A program made the translations under genes and the position numbers. DNA of 64,000 bases from Fasciola hepatica. Lineage: Eukaryota > Platyhelminthes > Trematoda > Plagiorchiida > Fasciolidae. The DNA is taken from NCBI GenBank assembly GCA_948099385.1, contig CANUEZ040000198.1:2308501-2372500 (forward strand), read 5' to 3'. Of this stretch, positions 1 to 14,200 are shown piece after piece. How positions within the stretch are numbered: position 1 is the stretch's first letter; each line of letters starts with the position of its first letter. The notes beneath the pieces were generated by a model that was not told the origin of the DNA, did not search any database, and saw only the letters and a list, made by a program, of their open reading frames with translations.

Positions 1-529
1 GAAGTGATCCATGATAGGAGTCGATCGGTGTGTGGGAAGCTGGTTGGAGTCTTTCAATGCGAGTTTGTAAAGGGTGCTATATCATGTAGTGTAGATGTTG
101 AAGGAAGCGTTGAGAGTGAGCCGTGATAGGCTTGTGTTGTTGAGGTGTTGGATTGAGAATGGTTGACCCTTTGTTCGAGTCCCCGTGGGGGCTCGGTCCA
201 TGTGCAATGCTCATGATTCCCTTAGAGGATGAAACAACTATACAATGCTTCCATGCTTTTCAATGGTCAGTTGAGCGCTCAAGCTGCATGATCAATCATA
301 TTATACAAATCTAATCTCCGTATACTACTCAATTGGAAATAGTAAGCAAGGTGTGTAGCTTGTTCATAATGGAATGCGTTGGTTGTACTTAGGCCCCTAC
401 ACAGAAGTGATCCATGATAGGAGTCGATCGGTGTGTGGGAAGCTGGTTGTTGTCGTTGAAAGCCAGTGTGTGAAGGGTGCTATATCATGTAGTGTAGATG
501 TTGAAGGAAGCGTTGAGAGTGAGCCGTGA

Positions 530-585
530 TAGGCTTGTGTTGTTGAGGTGTTGGATTGAGAATGGTTGACCCATTGTTCGAGTCC
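530..585 (+). promoter_or_regulatory. Internal Pol III type-2 promoter (A box plus B box), shown for monomer 2 and repeated in every monomer
   Basis: In the monomer starting at 404, TAGGCTTGTGTTG at 530 fits a loose A box (TRGYNNAnnGG-like), and GTTCGAGTCC at 576-585 is a perfect B box (GWTCRANNC). Their starts are 46 nt apart, close to the A-to-B distance in tRNA genes. The isolated copy near 32.5 kb has the same arrangement, with TAGCCTTGTGTTG and a drifted B box (TTTCAGTCC), which suggests that the head derives from a tRNA. Whether Pol III uses these boxes is inference. The B box is the stronger of the two elements. Confidence 0.6.
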
Positions 586-659
586 CCGTGGGGGCTCGGT
601 CCATGTGCAATGCTCATGATTCCCTTATAGGATGAATCAGCTATACAATGCTTCCATGC

Positions 660-663
660 TTTT
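660..663 (+). terminator. Candidate Pol III T-run terminator, monomer 2, recurring in all monomers
   Basis: The first run of four T downstream of the B box in each monomer lies in ATGCTTTTCAATGG, about 75-80 nt after the B box. With a start about 10 nt before the A box it would define a transcript of roughly 145 nt per monomer. Four Ts are the minimum for Pol III termination, so read-through is likely. Supported only by position and by conservation across monomers and the isolated copy. Confidence 0.3.
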
Positions 664-3600
664 CAATGGTCAGTTGAGCGTTCAAGCTGCATGATCAATC
701 ATATTATACCAATCTTATCTCCGTATACTACTCAATTGGAAATAGTAAGCAAGGTGTGTAGCTTGTTCATAATGGAATGCGTTGGTTGTACTTAGGCCCC
801 TACACAGAAGTGATCCATGATAGGAATCGATCGGTGTGTGGGAAGCTGGTTGTTGTCGTTGAAATCCAGTGTGTGAAGGGTGCTATATCATGAAGTGTAG
901 ATGTTGAAGGAAGCGTTGAGTGTGAGCCGTGATAGGCTTGTGTTGTTGAGGTGTTGGATTGAGAATGGTTGACCCTTTGTTCGAGTCCCCGTGTGGGCTC
1001 GGTCCATGTGCAATGCTCATGATTACCTCAGAGGAAGAAACAACTATACAGTGATTCCATGCTTTTCAATGGTCAGTTGAGCGTTCAAGCTGCATGATCA
1101 ATCATATTATACAAATCTTATCTCCGTATACTACTCAATTGGAAATAGTAAGCAAGGTGTGTAGCTTGTTCATAATGGAATGCGTTGATTGTACTTAGGC
1201 CCCTACACAGAAGTGATCCATGATAGGACTCGATCGGTGTGTGGGAAGCTGGTTGTTGTCGTTGAAAGCCAGTGTGTGAAGGGTGCTATATCATGAAGTA
1301 TAAATGTTGACGGAAGCGTTGAGAGTGAGCCGTGATAGGCTTGTGTTGTTGAGGTGTTGGATTGAGAATGGTTGACCCTTTGTTCGAGTCCCCGTGTGGG
1401 CTCGGTCCATGTGCAATGCTCATGATTCACTTAGAGGATGAATCAACTATACAATGCTTCCATGCTTTTCAATGGTCAGTTGAGCGTTCAAGCTGCATGA
1501 TCAATCATATTATACAAATCTAATCTCCGTGTACTACTCAATTGGAAATAGTAAGCAAGGTGTGTAGCTTGTTCATAATGGAATGCGTTGGTTGTACTTA
1601 GGCCCCTACACAGAAGTGATCCATGATAGGAGTCGATCGGTGTGTGGGAAGCTGGTTGTTGTCGTTCAAATCCAGTGTGTGAAGGGTGCTATATCATGTA
1701 GTGTAGATATTGAAGGAAGCGTTGAGAGTGAGCCGTGATAGGCTTGTGTTGTTGAGGTGTTGGATTGAGAATGGTTGACCCTTTGTTCGAGTCCCCGTGG
1801 GGGCTCGGTCCATGTGCAATGCTCATGATTCCCTCAGATGAAGAAACAACTATACAGTGATTCCATGCTTTTCAATGGTCAGTTGAGCGTTCAAGCTGCA
1901 TGGTCAATCATATTATAGAAATCTAATCTCCGTATACTACTCAATTGGAAATAGTAAGCAAGGTGTGTAGCTTGTTCATAATGGAATGCGTTGGTTGTAT
2001 TTAGTCCCCTACACAGAAGTGATCCATGATAGGAGTCGATCGGTGTGTGGGAAGCTGGTTGTTGTCGTTGAAAGCCAGTGTGTGAAGGGTGCTATATCAT
2101 GAAGTGTAGATGTTGAAGGAAGCGTTGAGAGTGAGCCGTGATAGGCTTGTGTTGTTGAGGTGTTGGATTGAGAATGGTTGACCCTTTGTTCGAGTCCCCG
2201 TGTGGGCTCGGTCCATGTGCAATGCTCATGATTCCCTTAGAGGATGAAAAAAGCTCTACAGTGATTCCATGCTTCTCAATGGTCAGTTGAGCGTTCAAGC
2301 TGCATGAACAATCATATTATACAAATCTAATCTCCGTATACTACTCAATTGGAAATAGTAAGCAAGGTGTGTAGCTTGTTCATAATGGAATGCGTTGGTT
2401 GTACTTAGGCCCCTACACAGACGTGATCCATGATAGGAGTCGATCGGTGTGTGGGAAGCTGGTTGTTGTCGTTGAAATCCAGTGTGTGAAGGGTGCTATA
2501 TCATGTAGTGTAGATATTGAAGGAAGCGTTGAGAGTGAGCCGTGATAGGCTTGTGTTGTTGAGGTGTTGGATTGAGAATGGTTGACCCTTTGTTCGAGTC
2601 CCCGTGTGGGCTCGGTCCATGTGCAATGCTCATGATTCCCTTAGAGGATGAAACAACTATACAATGCTTCCATGCTTTTCAATGGTCAGTTGAGCGTTCA
2701 AGCTGCATGATCAATCATATTATACAAATCTAATCTCCGTATACTACTCAATTGGAAATAGTAAGCAAGGTGTGTAGCTTGATCATAATGAAATGCGTTG
2801 GTTGTATTTAGGCCCCTACACAGAAGTGATCCATGATAGGAGTCGATCGGTGTGTGGGAAGCTGGTTGTTGTCGTTGAAAGCCAGTGTGTGAAGGGTGCT
2901 ATATCATGTAGTGTAGATGTTGAAGGAAGCGTTGAGAGTGAGCCGTGATAGGCTTGTGTTGTTGAGGTGTTGGATTGTGAATGGTTGACCCTTTGTTCGA
3001 GTCCCCGTGGGGGCTCGGTCCATGTGCAATGCTCATGATTCCCTTAGAGGATGAAACAACGATACAATGCTTCCATGCTTTTCAATGGTCAGTTGAGCGT
3101 TCAAGCTGCATGATCAATCATATTTTACAAATCTGATCTCCGTATACTACTCAATTGGAAATAGTAAGCAAGGTGTGTAGCTTGTTCATAATGGAATGCG
3201 TTGGTTGTATTTAGGCCCCTACACAGAAGTGATCCATGATAGGAGTCGATCGGTGTGTGGGAAGCTGGTTGTTGTCGTTGAAAGCCAGTGTGTGAAGGGT
3301 GCTATATCATGTAGTGTAGATGTTGAAGGAAGCGTTGAGTGTGAGCCGTGATAGGCTTGTGTTGTTGAGGTGTTGGATTGAGAATGGTTGACCCTTTGTT
3401 CGAGTCCCCGTGGGGGCTCGGTCCATGTGCAATGCTCATGATTCCCTCAGAGGAAGAAACAACTATACAGTGATTCCATGCTTTTCAATGGTCAGTTGAG
3501 CGTTCAAGCTGCATGGTCAATCATATTATAGAAATCTAATCTCCGTATACTACTCAATTGGAAATAGTAAGCAAGGTGTGTAGCTTGTTCATAATGGAAT

Positions 3601-6600
3601 GCGTTGGTTGTATTTAGTCCCCTACACAGAAGTGATCCATGATAGGAGTCGATCGGTGTGTGGGAAGCTGGTTGTTGTCGTTCAAATCCAGTGTGTGAAG
3701 GGTGCTATATCATGAAGTGTAGATGTTGAAGGAAGCGTTGAGTGTGAGCCGTGATAGGCTTGTGTTGTTGAGGTGTTGGATTGAGAATGGTTGACCCTTT
3801 GTTCGAGTCCCCGTGTGGGCTCGGTCCATGTGCAATGCTCATGATTCCCTTAGAGGATGAAACAACTATACAATGCTTCCATGCTTTTCAATGGTCAGTT
3901 GAACGTTCAAGCTGCATGATCAATCATTTTATACCAATCTAATCTCCGTGTACTACTCAATTGGAAATAGTAAGCAAGGTGTGTAGCTTGTTCATAATGG
4001 AATGCGTTGGTTGTACTTAGGCCCCTACACAGAAGTGATCCATGATAGGAGTCGATCGGTGGGTGGGAAGCTGGTTGTTGTCGTTGAAAGCCAGTGTGTG
4101 AAGGGTGCTATATCATGTAGTGTAGATGTTGAAGGAAGCGTTGAGAGTGAGCCGTGATAGGCTTGTGTTGTTGAGGTGTTGGATTGAGAATGGTTGACCC
4201 TTTGTTCGAGTCCCCGTGTGGGCTCGGTCCATGTGCAATGCTCATGATTCCCTTAGAGGATGAAACAACTATACAATGCCCCCATGCTTTTCAATGGTCA
4301 GTTGAGCGTTCAAGCTGCATGGTCAATCATATTATAGAAATCTAATCTCCGTATACTACTCAATTGGAAATAGTAAGCAAGGTGTGTAGCTTGTTCATAA
4401 TGGAATGCGTTGGTTGTATTTAGTCCCCTACACAGAAGTGATCCATGATAGGAGTCGATCGGTGTGTGGGAAGCTGGTTGTTGTCGTTCAAATCCAGTGT
4501 GTGAAGGGTGCTATATCATGAAGTGTAGATGTTGAAGGAAGCGTTGAGAGTGAGCCGTGATAGGCTTGTGTTGTTGAGGTGTTGGATTGAGAATGGTTGA
4601 CCCTTTGTTCGAGTCCCCGTGGGGGCTCGGTCCATGTGCAATGCTCATGATTCCCTTAGAGAATGAAAAAAGCTCTACAGTGAATCCATGCTTCTCAATG
4701 GTCAGTTGAGCGTTCAAGCTGCATGATCAATCATATTATAGAAATCTAATCTCCGTATACTACTCAATTGGAAATAGTAAGCAAGGTGTGTAGCTTGTTC
4801 ATAATGGAATGCGTTGGTTGTACTTAGGCCCCTACACAGAAGTGATCCATGATAGGAGTCGATCGGTGTGTGGGAAGCTGGTTGTTGTCGTTGGAAGCCA
4901 GTGTGTGAAGGGTGCTATATCATGTAGTGTAGATGTTGAAGGAAGCGTTGAGAGTGAGCCGTGATAGGCTTGTGTTGTTGAGGTGTTGGATTGAGAATGG
5001 TTGACCCTTTGTTCGAGTCCCCGTGGGGGCTCGGTCCATGTGCAATGCTCATGATTCCCTTAGAGGATGAAACAGCTATACAATGCTTCCATGCTTTTCA
5101 ATGGTCAGTTGAGCGTTCAAGCTGCATGATCAATCATATTATACAAATCTAATCTCCGTATACTACTCAATTGGAAATAGTAAGCAAGGTGTGTAGCTTG
5201 TTCATAATGGAATGCGTTGGTTGTACTTAGTCCCCTACACAGAAGTGATCCATGATAGGAGTCGATCGGTGTGTGGGAAGCTGGTTGTTGTCGTTCAAAT
5301 TCAGTGTGTGAAGGGTGCTATATCATGTAGTGTAGATGTTGAAGGAAGCGTTGAGCGTGAGCCGTGATAGGCTTGTGTTGTTGAGGTGTTGGAATGAGAA
5401 TGGTTGACCCTTTGTTCGAGTCCCCGTGGGGGCTCGGTCCAAGTGCAATGCTCATGATTCACTTAGAGGATGAATCAACTATACAATGCTTCCATGCTTT
5501 TCAATGGTCAGTTGAGCGTTCAAGCTGCATGATCAATCATTTTATACCAATCTAATCTCCGTGTACTACTCAATTGGAAATAGTAAGCAAGGTGTGTAGC
5601 TTGTTCATAATGGAATGCGTTGGTTGTACTTAGGCCCCTACACAGAAGTGATCCATGATAGGAGTCGATCGGTGTGTGGGAAGCTGGTTGTTGTCGTTGA
5701 AAGCCAGTGTGTGAAGGGTGCTATATCATGTAGTGTAGATGTTGAAGGAAGCGTTGAGAGTGAGCCGTGATAGGCTTGTGTTGTTGAGGTGTTGGATTGA
5801 GAATGGTTGACCCTTTGTTCGAGTCCCCGTGTGGGCTCGGTCCATGTGCAATGCTCATGATTCCCTCAGAGAAAGAAAGAATTATACAATGCCCCCATGC
5901 TTTTCAATGGTCAGTTGAGCGTTCAAGCTGCACGATCAATCATATTATACAAATCTAATCTCCGTATACTACTCAATTGGAAATAGTAAGCAAGGTGTGT
6001 AGCTTGTTCAGAATGGAATGCGTTGGTTGTACTTAGGCCCCTACACAGAAGTGATCCATGATAGGAGTCGATCGGTGTGTGGGAAGTTGGTTGTTGTCGT
6101 TGAAAGCCAGTGTGTGAAGCGTGCTATATCATGTAGTGTAGATGTTGAAGGAAGCGTTGAGAGTGAGCCGTGATAGGCTTGTGTTGTTGAGGTGTTGGAT
6201 TGAGAATGGTTGACCCTTTGTTCGAGTCCCCGTGGGGGCTCGGTCCATGTGCAATGCTCATGATTCCCTTATAGGATGAATCAGCTATACAGTGCTTCCA
6301 TGCTTTTCAATGGTCAGTTGAGCGTTCAAGCTGCATGATCAATCATATTATACAAATCTAATCTCCGTATACTACTCAATTGGAAATAGTAAGCAAGGTG
6401 TGTAGCTTGTTCATAATGGAATGCGTTGGTTGTACTTAGGCCCCTACACAGAAGTGATCCATGATAGGAGTCGATCGGTGTGTGGGAAGCTGGTTGTTGT
6501 CGTTGAAAGCCAGTGTGTGAAGGGTGCTATATCATGTAGTGTAGATGTTGAAGGAAGTGTTGAGAGTGAGCCGTGATAGGCTTGTGTTGTTGAGGTGTTG

Positions 6601-9600
6601 GATTGAGAATGGTTGACCCATTGTTCGAGTCCCCGTGGGGGCTCGGTCCATGTGCAATGCTCATGATTCCCTTAGAGGATGAAACAGCTATACAGTGATT
6701 CCATGCTTTTCAATGGTCAGTTGAGCGTTCAAGCTGCATGATCAATCATATTATACAAATCTAATCTCCGTATACTACTCAATTGGAAATAGTAAGCAAG
6801 GTGTGTAGCTTGTTCATAATGGAATGCGTTGGTTGTATTTAGTCCCCTACACAGAAGTGATCCATGATAGGAGTCGATCGGTGTGTGGGAAGCTGGTTGT
6901 TGTCGTTGAAAGCCAGTGTGTGAAGGGTGCTATATCATGTAGTGTAGATGTTGAAGGAAGCGTTGAGAGTGAGCCGTGATAGGCTTGTGTTGTTGAGGTG
7001 TTGGATTGAGAATGGTTGACCCATTGTTCGAGTCCCCGTGTGGATTCGGTCCATGTGCAATGCTCATGATTCCCTTAGAGGATGAAACAGCTATACAGTG
7101 ATTCCATGCTTTCCAATGGTCAGTTGAGCGTTCAAGCTGCATGATCAATCATATTATACAAATCTAATCTCCGTATACTACTCAATTGGAAATAGTAAGC
7201 AAGGTGTGTAGCTTGTTCATAATGGAATGCGTTGGTTGTATTTAGGCCCTTACACAGAAGTGATCCATGATAGGAGTCGATCGGTGTGTGGGAAGCTGGT
7301 TGTTGTCGTTGAAAGCCAGTGTGTGAAGGGTGCTATATCATGTAGTGTAGATGTTGAAGGAAGCGTTGAGAGTGAGCCGTGATAGGCTTGTGTTGTTGAG
7401 GTGTTGGATTGAGAATGGTTGACCCTTTGTTCGAGTCCCCGTGGGGGCTCGGTCCATGTGCAATGCTCATGATTCCCTTAGAGGATGAAACAACTATACA
7501 GTGATTCCATGCTTTTCAATGGTCAGTTGAGCGTTCAAGCTGCATGATCTATCATATTATACAAATCTAATCTCCGCATACTACTCAATTGGAAATAGTA
7601 AGCAAGGTGTGTAGCTTGTTCATAATGGAATGCGTTGGTTGTACTTAGGCCCCTACACAGAAGTGATCCATGATAGGAGTCGATCGGTGTGTGGGAAGCT
7701 GGTTGTTGTCGTTGAAAGCCAGTGTGTGAAGGGTGCTATATCATGTAGTGTAGATGTTGAAGGAAGCGTTGAGAGTGAGCCGTGATAGGCTTGTGTTGTT
7801 GAGGTGTTGGATTGAGAATGGTTGACCCATTGTTCGAGTCCCCGTGGGGGCTCGGTCCTTGTGCAATGCTCATGATTCACTTAGAGGATGAATCAACTAT
7901 ACAATGCTTCCATGCTTTTCAATGGTCAGTTGAGCGTTCAAGCTGCATGATCAATCATATTATACAAATCTAATCTCCGCATACTACTCAATTGGAAATA
8001 GAAAGCAAGCTGTGTCGCTCGTCATAATGGAATGCGTTGGTTGTACTTAGGCCCCTACACAGAAGTGATCCATGATAGGAGTCGATCGGTGTGTGGGAAG
8101 CTGGTTGTTGTCGTTGAAAGCCAGTGTGTGAAGGGTGCTATATCATGTAGTGTAGATGTTGAAGGAAGCGTTGAGAGTGAGCCGTGATAGGCTTGTGTTG
8201 TTGAGGTGTTGGATTGAGAATGGTTGACCCATTGTTCGAGTCCCCGTGTGGGCTCGGTCCATGTGCAATGCTCATGATTCCCTTAGAGGATGTAACAACT
8301 ATACAATGCTTCCATGCTTTTCAATGGTCAGTTGAGCGTTCAAGCTGCATGATCAATCATATTATACAAATCTAATCTCCGTATACTACTCAATTGGAAA
8401 TAGTAAGCAAGGTGTGTAGCTTGTTCATAATGGAATGCGTTGGTTGTACTTAGTCCCCTACACAGAAGTGATCCATGATAGGAGTCGATCGGTGTGTGGG
8501 AAGCTGGTTGTTGTCGTTGAAATCCAGTGTGTGAAGGGTGCTATATCATGTAGTGTAGATGTTGAAGGAAGCGTTGAGAGTGAGCCGTGATAGGCTTGTG
8601 TTGTTGAGGTGTTGGATTGAGAATGGTTGACCCTTTGTTCGAGTCCCCGTGTGGGCTCGGTCCATGTGCAATGCTCATGATTCCCTTAGAGGATGAAACA
8701 ACTATACAATGCTTCCATGCTTTTCAATGGTCAGTTGAGCGTTCAAGCTGCATGATCAATCATATTATACAAATCTAATCTCCGTATACTTCTCAATTGG
8801 AAATAGTAAGCAAGGTGTGTAGCTTGTTCATAATGGAATGCGTTGGTTGTACTTAGGCCCCTACACAGAAGTGATCCATGATAGGAGTCGATCGGTGTGT
8901 GGGAAGCTGGTTGTTGTCGTTGAAAGCCAGTGTGTGAAGGGTGCTATATCATGTAGTGTAGATGTTGAAGGAAGCGTTGAGAGTGAGCCGTGATAGGCTT
9001 GTGTTGTTGAGGTGTTGGATTGAGAATGGTTGACCCATTGTTCGAGTCCCCGTGTGGATTCGGTCCATGTGCAATGCTCATGATTCCCTTAGAGGATGAA
9101 ACAGCTATACAGTGATTCCATGCTTTTCAATGGTCAGTTGAGCGTTCAAGCTGCATGATCAATCATATTATACAAATCTAATCTCCGTATACTACTCAAT
9201 TGGAAATAGTAAGCAAGGTGTGTAGCTTGTTCATAATGGAATGCGTTGGTTGTATTTAGTCCCCTACACAGAAGTGATCCATGATAGGAGTCGATCGGTG
9301 TGTGGGAAGCTGGTTGTTGTCGTTGAAAGCCAGTGTGTGAAGGGTGCTATATCATGTAGTGTAGATGTTGAAGGAAGCGTTGAGAGTGAGCCGTGATAGG
9401 CTTGTGTTGTTGAGGTGTTGGATTGAGAATGGTTGACCCATTGTTCGAGTCCCCGTGTGGGCTCGGTCCATGTGCAATGCTCATGATTCCCTTAGAGGAT
9501 GAAACAACTATACAATGCTTCCATGCTTTTCAATGGTCAGTTGAGCGTTCAAGCTGCATGATCAATCATATTTTACAAATCTAATCTCCGTATACTACTC

Positions 9601-9673
9601 AATTGGAAATAGTAAGCAAGGTGTGTAGCTTGTTCATAATGGAATGCGTTGGTTGTACTTAGGCCCCTACACA

Positions 9674-10479
9674 GAAGTGATCCATGATAGGAGTAGATCG
9701 GTGTGTGGAAACCTGTTTGTTACAGTTCAAATCGAGATTTGGGAGGAGGCTATATCATGTAGTGTAGATGTTGAAGGAAGCGTTGAGAGTGAGCCGTGAT
9801 AGGCTTGTGTTGTTGAGGTGTTGGATTGAGAATGGTTGACCCTTTGTTCGAGTCCCCGTGGGGGCTCGGTCCATGTGCAATGCTCATGATTTCCTTAGAG
9901 GGAGAAAGAATTATACAATGCTTCCATGCTTTTCAATGGTCAGTTGAGCGTTCAAGCTGCATGATCAATCATATTTTACAAATCTAATCTCCATATACTA
10001 CTCAATTGGAAATAGTAAGCAAGGTGTGTAGCTTGTTCATAATGGAATGCGTTGGTTGTACTTAGGCCCCTACACAGAAGTGATCCATGATAGGAGTAGA
10101 TCGGTGTGTGGAAACCTGTTTGTTACAGTTCAAATCGAGATTTGGGAGGAGGCTATATCATGTAGTGTAGATGTTGAAGGAAGCGTTGAGAGTGAGCCGT
10201 GATAGGCTTGTGTTGTTGAGGTGTTGGATTGAGAATGGTTGACCCTTTGTTCGAGTCCCCGTGGGGGCTCGGTCCATGTGCAATGCTCATGATTCCCTTA
10301 GAGGATGAAACAGCTATACAATGCTTCCATGCTTTTCAATGGTCAGTTGAGCGTTCAAGCTGCATGATCAATCATATTATACAAATCTAATCTCCGTATA
10401 CTACTCAATTGGAAATAGTAAGCAAGGTGTGTAGCTTGTTCATAATGGAATGCGTTGGTTGTATTTAGTCCCCTACACA
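9674..10479 (+). repeat. Two adjacent block-variant satellite monomers
   Basis: The monomers at 9674 and 10077 share a replaced segment of about 50 bp (around 9708-9756 and 10111-10159) that reads AAACCTGTTTGTTACAG and then AAATCGAGATTTGGGAGGAGG. The usual monomer has GAAGCTGGTTGTTGTCG and CCAGTGTGTGAAGGGTG there. Sequence on both sides is ordinary monomer. A closely related block recurs in the monomers at 13300 and 14911 (with GCAACCTGG). The replacement behaves as one block, as expected from conversion between monomer subtypes. Confidence 0.85.
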
Positions 10480-11285
10480 GAAGTGATCCATGATAGGAGT
10501 CGATCGGTGTGTGGGAAGCTGGTTGTTGTCGTTGAAAGCCAGTGTGTGAAGGGTGCTATATCATGTAGTGTAGATGTTGAAGGAAGCGTTGAGAGTGAGC
10601 CGTGATAGGCTTGTGTTGTTGAGGTGTTGGATTGAGAATGGTTGACCCTTTGTTCGAGTCCCCGTGGGGGCTCGGTCCATGTGCAATGCTCATGATTACC
10701 TTAGAGGATGAATCAACTATACAGTGATTCCATGCTTTTCAATGGTCAGTTGAGCGTTCAAGCTGCATGATCAATCATATTATACAAATCTAATCTCCGT
10801 ATACTACTCAATTGGAAATAGTAAGCAAGGTGTGTAGCTTGTTCATAATGGAATGCGTTGGTTGTACTTAGGCCCCTACACAGAAGTGATCCATGATAGG
10901 AGTCGATCGGTGTGTGGGAAGCTGGTTGTTGTCGTTTAAATTCAGTGTGTGAAGGGTGCTATATCATGTAGTGTAGATGTTGAAGGAAGCGTTGAGAGTG
11001 AGCCGTGATAGGCTTGTGTTGTTGAGGTGTTGGATTGAGAATGGTTGACTCTTTGTTCGAGTCTTCGTGTGGGCTCGGTCCATGTGCAATGCTAATGATT
11101 CCCTTGGAGGATGAAACAACTATACAATGCTTCCATGCTTTTCAATGGTCAGTTGAGCGTTCAAGCTGCATGATCAATCATATTATACAAATCTAATCTC
11201 CGTATACTACTCAATTGGAAATAGTAAGCAAGGTGTGTAGCTTGTTCATAATGAAATGCGTTGGTTGTACTTAGGCCCCTACACA

Positions 11286-14200
11286 GAAGTGATCCATGAT
11301 AGGAGTCGATCGGTGTGTGGGAAGCTGGTTGTTGTCGTTGAAAGCCAGTGTGTGAAGGGTGCTATATCATGTAGTGTAGATGTTGAAGGAAGCGTTGAGA
11401 GTGAGCCGTGATAGGCTTGTGTTGTTGAGGTGTTGGATTGAGAATGGTTGACCCTTTGTTCGAGTCCCCGTGGGGGCTCGGTCCATGTGCAATGCTCATG
11501 ATTACCTTAGAGGATGAATCAACTATACAGTGCTTCCATGCTTTTCAATGGTCAGTTGAGCGTTCAAGCTGCATGATCAATCATATTATACAAATCTAAT
11601 CTCCGTATATTACCCAAATGGAAATAGTAAGCCAGCTGTGTAATTTCTGCTTTACGGAATGCGTTGGTTGTACTTAGGCCCCTACACAGAAGTGATCCAT
11701 GATAGGAGTCGATCGGTGTGTGGGAAGCTGGTTGTTGTCGTTGAAAGCCAGTGTGTGAAGGGTGCTATATCATGTAGTGTAGATGTTGAAGGAAGCGTTG
11801 AGAGTGAGCCGTGATAGGCTTGTGTTGTTGAGGTGTTGGATTGAGAATGGTTGACCCATTGTTCGAGTCCCCGTGTGGGCTCGGTCCATGTGCAATGCTC
11901 ATGATTCCCTCAGAGGATGAAACAACTATACAATGCTTCCATGCTTTTCAATGGTCAGTTGAGCGTTCAAGCTGCATGATCAATCATATTTTACAAATCT
12001 AATCTCCGTATACTACTCAATTGGAAATAGTAAGCAAGGTGTGTAGCTTGTTCATAATGGAATGCGTTGGTTGTACTTAGGCCCCTACACAGAAGTGATC
12101 CATGATAGGAGTCGATCGGTGTGTGGGAAGCTGGTTGTTGTCGTTCAAATCCAGTGTGTGAAGGGTGCTATATCATGTAGTGTAGATGTTGAAGGAAGCG
12201 TTGAGAGTGAGCCGTGATAAGCTTGTGTTGTTGAGGTGTTGGATTGAGAATGGTTGACCCTTTGTTCGAGTCCCCGTAGGCTCGGTCCATGTGCAATTCT
12301 CATGGTTCCCTTAGAGAATGAAAAAAGCTCTACAGTGATTCCATGCTTCTCAATGGTCAGTTGAGCGTTCAAGCTGCATGATCAATCATATTATACAAAT
12401 CTAATCTCCGTATACTACTCAATTGGAAATAGTAAGCAAGGTGTGTAGCTTGTTCATAATGGAATGCGTTGGTTGTACTTAGGCCCCTACACAGAAGTGA
12501 TCCATGATAGGAGTCGATCGGTGTGTGGGAAGCTGGTTGTTGTCGTTGAAAGCCAGTGTGTGAAGGGTGCTATATCATGTAGTGTAGATGTTGAAGGAAG
12601 CGTTGAGAGTGAGCCGTGATAGGCTTGTGTTGTTGAGGTGTTGGATTGAGAATGGTTGACCCTTTGTTCGAGTCCCCGTGGGGGCTCGGTCCATGTGCAA
12701 TGCTCATGATTGCCTTAGAGGAAGAAAGAATTATACAATGCCCCCATGCTTTTCAATGGTCAGTTGAGCGTTCAAGCTGCATGATCAATCATATTATACA
12801 AATCTAATCTCCGTATACTACTCAATTGGAAATAGTAAGCAAGGTGTGTAGCTTGTTCATAATGGAATGCGTTGGTTGTACTTAGGCCCCTACACAGAAG
12901 TGATCCATGATAGGAGTCGATCGGTGTGTGGGAAGCTGGTTGTTGTCGTTCAAATCCAGTGTGTGAAGGGTGCTATATCATGTAGTGTAGATGTTGAAGG
13001 AAGCGTTGAGAGTGAGCCGTGATAGGCTTGTGTTGTTGAGGTGTTGGATTGAGAATGGTTGACCCTTTGTTCGAGTCCCCGTGTGGGCTCGGTCCATGTG
13101 CAATGCTCATGATTCCCTCAGAGAAAGAAAGAATTATACAATGCCCCCATGCTTTTCAATGGTCAGTTGAGCGTTCAAGCTGCATGATCAATCATATTAT
13201 ACAAATCTAATCTCCATATACTACTCAATTGGAAATAGTAAGCTGGGTGTGTAGCTTGTTCATAATGGAATGCGTTGGTTGTACTTAGGCCCCTACACAG
13301 AAGTGATCCATGATAGGAGTCGATCGGTGTGTGGCAACCTGGTTGTTACAGATCAAATCGAGATTTGGGAGGAGGCTATATCATGTAGTGTAGATGTTGA
13401 AGGAAGCGTTGAGAGTGAGCCGTGATAGGCTTGTGTTGTTGAGGTGTTGGATTGAGAATGGTTGACCCTTTGTTCGAGTCCCCGTGGGGGCTCGGTCCAT
13501 GTGCAATGCTCATGATTACCTTAGAGGATGAATCAACTATACAGTGCTTCCATGCTTTTCAATGGTCAGTTGAGCGTTCAAGCTGCATGATCAATCATAT
13601 TATACAAATCTAATCTCCGTATATTACCCAAATGGAAATAGTAAGCCAGCTGTGTAATTTCTGCTTTACGGAATGCGTTGGTTGTACTTAGGCCCCTACA
13701 CAGAAGTGATCCATGATAGGAGTCGATCGGTGTGTGGGAAGCTGGTTGTTGTCGTTGAAAGCCAGTGTGTGAAGGGTGCTATATCATGTAGTGTAGATGT
13801 TGAAGGAAGCGTTGAGAGTGAGCCGTGATAGGCTTGTGTTGTTGAGGTGTTGGATTGAGAATGGTTGACCCATTGTTCGAGTCCCCGTGTGGGCTCGGTC
13901 CATGTGCAATGCTCATGATTCCCTCAGAGGATGAAAGAACTATACAATGCTTCCATGCTTTTCAATGGTCAGTTGAGCGTTCAAGCTGCATGATCAATCA
14001 TATTATAGAAATCTAATCTCCGTATACTACTCAATTGGAAATAGTAAGCAAGGTGTGTAGCTTGTTCATAATGGAATGCGTTGGTTGTACTTAGGCCCCT
14101 ACACAGAAGAGATCCATGATAGGAGTCGATCGGTGTGTGGGAAGCTGGTTGTTGTCGTTGAAAGCCAGTGTGTGAAGGGTGCTATATCATGTAGTGTAGA

